Positions 6,339 to 7,689 of a DNA stretch of 7,689 nucleotides are shown here, in pieces. Source of the stretch: Actinomycetota bacterium (lineage in GTDB: Bacteria > Actinomycetota > Humimicrobiia > Humimicrobiales > Humimicrobiaceae). The stretch covers positions 1 through 7,689 of the forward strand of contig PWSB01000228.1 in NCBI GenBank assembly GCA_003563375.1, in the 5' to 3' direction. Numbering within the stretch: position 1 is the first letter of the stretch; each line of letters begins with the position of its first letter. A model generated the notes under the pieces. That model was not told the origin of the DNA, ran no database searches, and worked only from the letters and a program-made list of their open reading frames with translations. The position numbers and the translations under genes are program-made.

Positions 6339-6640
6339 CTTAATGCAAAATATGAAAAACCGCCTATGAACATAATACCTATCAGCAACAGCAGGATATC
6401 AAGATAAAGGCTCTTGGCCCTATTCCTTGCCAGGGCAAATCTTATGCTGGCAAGGCTGTGGAATGTAAAAAGCACAAGGAAGCTTATATTTATATATATC
6501 TGATGCAGAGCATGGGCCACCCCCCTGGTTAAAAAAGTAAAATAGCCTAGCTGCCTGTAACCTGTTATTATCATCACTATAAAAAGGGGGATCAGCAAAT
6601 AAGCCGTTATCCGGTTTAACCTTCTTAAAAATTTATCCAT
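6335..6640 (-). CDS. Small three-helix membrane protein, possible heme b-binding partner
   Basis: A 101-residue integral membrane protein with hydrophobic helices at about 11-27, 48-69 and 79-98. Histidines H43 and H46 lie just before helix 2 and H61 lies near its far end, inside HALHQIYINISF and FTFHSLASIRF. That arrangement resembles small cytochrome b subunits of the DUF4405/SdhC-like kind, but helices 1 and 3 carry no histidine. Any bis-histidine heme would therefore need H43/H46 or H61 paired with another chain or a second copy. Its stop overlaps the ATG of the sulfite-oxidase-like protein by ATGA, so the two are coupled and probably interact, as MsrQ (YedZ) does with MsrP (YedY). It is much shorter than the six-helix YedZ and I do not claim homology to it. 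The ribosome-binding site before 6640 is poor. Confidence 0.78.
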   Translation of the reverse strand: MDKFLRRLNRITAYLLIPLFIVMIITGYRQLGYFTFLTRGVAHALHQIYINISFLVLFTFHSLASIRFALARNRAKSLYLDILLLLIGIMFIGGFSYFALR

Positions 6641-6684
6641 TTACCAGCCATATACAATAGAATTGTTTATCTTAATGATGGATT

Positions 6685-6699
6685 CTTTGGCGGCCAAAG
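6685..6699. promoter_or_regulatory. 15-bp perfect dyad between the protease and the membrane-protein pair
   Basis: CTTTGGC, one central base, then GCCAAAG forms a perfect dyad in the 74-base gap upstream of the 101-residue membrane protein. On the minus strand it directly follows and overlaps TTGACT (6702-6697), a good -35-like box, although no well-spaced -10 is seen. A one-base loop cannot form a useful RNA hairpin, and no U-run follows, so a protein-binding operator is more likely than a terminator. Confidence 0.5.
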
Positions 6700-6714
6700 T
6701 CAACATTACGGAAT

Positions 6715-7689
6715 TCAACCCTTAAAATGTCTTGCTTTTTTCGCTTCCCTTATCCTTTCCATAATAGGTGGGTGGCTATAGAGAACGTATTTGACCCACG
6801 GGCTGGGGTCCACATCGGAAAGATTAGTCTTTGCCAGCTTGGTAAAAAGTTTTATAAAATAATCAGGGTTTTGGGTCAATCCAAGGGAGATATTGTCCGA
6901 TTCCCTTTCGAATCTCCTGGATAGCCAATTTTCTGCCGGCATCAGTATGGGCCCTAGCAGGCCATAAAGGATAAAAATGACTATTATTATCCGAAAACCC
7001 TCCCCGCCTATATTTTCTGAAAATATTCCCAACAGAAAGAAGAAAATAAAAATAGCTGCAAGGGAGACCGATGATAATTTAAATATATGTTTTTTTTTCC
7101 AATGCCCGATCTCGTGGGCAACGACTGCCAGGGTCTCTTCTTTGTCAAAACGATTTATCAAAGTATCAAAGAGCACAATCCTTTTTGTGCGGCCCATCCC
7201 GGAAAAATAAGCATTAGCCTTTCTGGTCCTGGTGCTTGCATCGGCAATTAAAACATTTTTTACCTTGATCCCAGCCTCTTCAGCCATTCTCTTGATGCTC
7301 TGGACCATAGAAGCATCATCAAGAGGCTTGAACCTGTAAAAAAGAGGAGCTACCAGCAGGGGATAAAGTATGTTAGCCAAAAAAATAAATGCAGCCATAG
7401 CCAGGAAAGCTAAAATCCACCAGGTTTGGGGAAAATAATAAATTATTGCATACAAGCCTGTTAGGCCAAAGGATCCTATTATGAAAACCAGAAAAAAACC
7501 TTTGAGGTAGTCCCAAAGCCAGCCTTTAAAGGACTGGTTACTTAAACCAAACCTTTTTTCGGTCTTAAAGTTTTTCCAGTAACTTATGGGAAAATTGATA
7601 AAATATGTCACCAGCAGGAATAAAGCTATGATAGCCGCCGCCCTTGCCGGGGCTATAAAATTTTCATCCAGGTATTGCCCGGCTAAGAA
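6715..7689 (-). CDS. Ste24-like M48 family zinc metalloprotease (5' end beyond the window)
   Basis: An integral membrane zinc endopeptidase of the M48A (Ste24/CAAX prenyl protease 1) type. The frame is open to the right edge, giving 324 residues with the N-terminus missing; family members have about 400-420, so roughly 80-100 residues lie outside. An in-frame GTG at 7611 is not a credible start, because the codons before it (QYLDENFIAPARAAA then hydrophobic) continue the expected first-helix region. Visible features, numbered from the first codon in the window, are FPISYWKNFKTEKRFGLS (about 33-50), two helices, NAYFSG (about 159-164), the HEIGH zinc site (H192, E193, H196), two further helices, SRRFERESD with probable third ligand E261, and SHPP near the C-terminus. 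In bacteria it may process or degrade membrane proteins; classic CAAX substrates are not expected. The gene ends 74 bases before the next one. Confidence 0.95.
   Translation of the reverse strand, partial: FLAGQYLDENFIAPARAAAIIALFLLVTYFINFPISYWKNFKTEKRFGLSNQSFKGWLWDYLKGFFLVFIIGSFGLTGLYAIIYYFPQTWWILAFLAMAAFIFLANILYPLLVAPLFYRFKPLDDASMVQSIKRMAEEAGIKVKNVLIADASTRTRKANAYFSGMGRTKRIVLFDTLINRFDKEETLAVVAHEIGHWKKKHIFKLSSVSLAAIFIFFFLLGIFSENIGGEGFRIIIVIFILYGLLGPILMPAENWLSRRFERESDNISLGLTQNPDYFIKLFTKLAKTNLSDVDPSPWVKYVLYSHPPIMERIREAKKARHFKG

Overview
This window reads as a chromosomal segment of an anaerobic bacterium. Every supported gene lies on the minus strand, so transcription runs from high to low coordinates. 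The flavodiiron oxygen reductase, non-heme ferritin and Prx6-type peroxiredoxin, the moderately AT-rich DNA, and the frequent use of AUA (Ile) and AGG (Arg) codons fit a Clostridia-like Firmicute or a similar, possibly thermophilic, anaerobe. The exact lineage cannot be fixed from the sequence alone. I saw no plasmid, phage, IS or CRISPR features.

In order of transcription: (1) a membrane zinc protease of the Ste24/M48 family, whose 5' end lies beyond the right edge (6715-7689); (2) a 74-bp gap with a perfect 15-bp dyad; (3) a 101-residue three-helix membrane protein with possible heme-ligand histidines (6335-6640), overlapping by ATGA the start of (4) an anchored extracytoplasmic protein of the sulfite-oxidase molybdopterin-domain family (5157-6338). 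That protein appears to be an internal duplication and has lost the molybdenum-ligating cysteine. (5) A 136-bp AT-rich gap holds a strong promoter that reads into (6) a peroxiredoxin (4373-5020), (7) a ferritin (3825-4313) and, after an 82-bp gap with a 14+14-bp perfect palindrome, (8) the flavodiiron protein FprA (2567-3742). (9) A TIGR02757/DUF2400 protein starts one base after the fprA stop (1801-2565). (10) After a new promoter come a MATE exporter (340-1707) and a cupin protein that starts at a TTG overlapping the MATE stop and runs off the left edge (1-343).

Functionally, the centre is an oxygen-defence block. FprA would reduce O2 (or NO) to water, the peroxiredoxin would remove peroxides, and ferritin would sequester Fe(II) and so limit Fenton chemistry. 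The DUF2400 protein has a Leu-Asp-Thr-His segment resembling HhH-GPD DNA glycosylases; a link to oxidised-DNA repair would fit the setting but is inference. The flanking membrane/extracytoplasmic pair looks like a cofactor-less or altered relative of the MsrPQ (YedYZ) type of system and is the least explained part of the window. The MATE-cupin pair looks like a separate small-molecule export/sensing operon.

No tRNA, rRNA, riboswitch or convincing intrinsic terminator was found.
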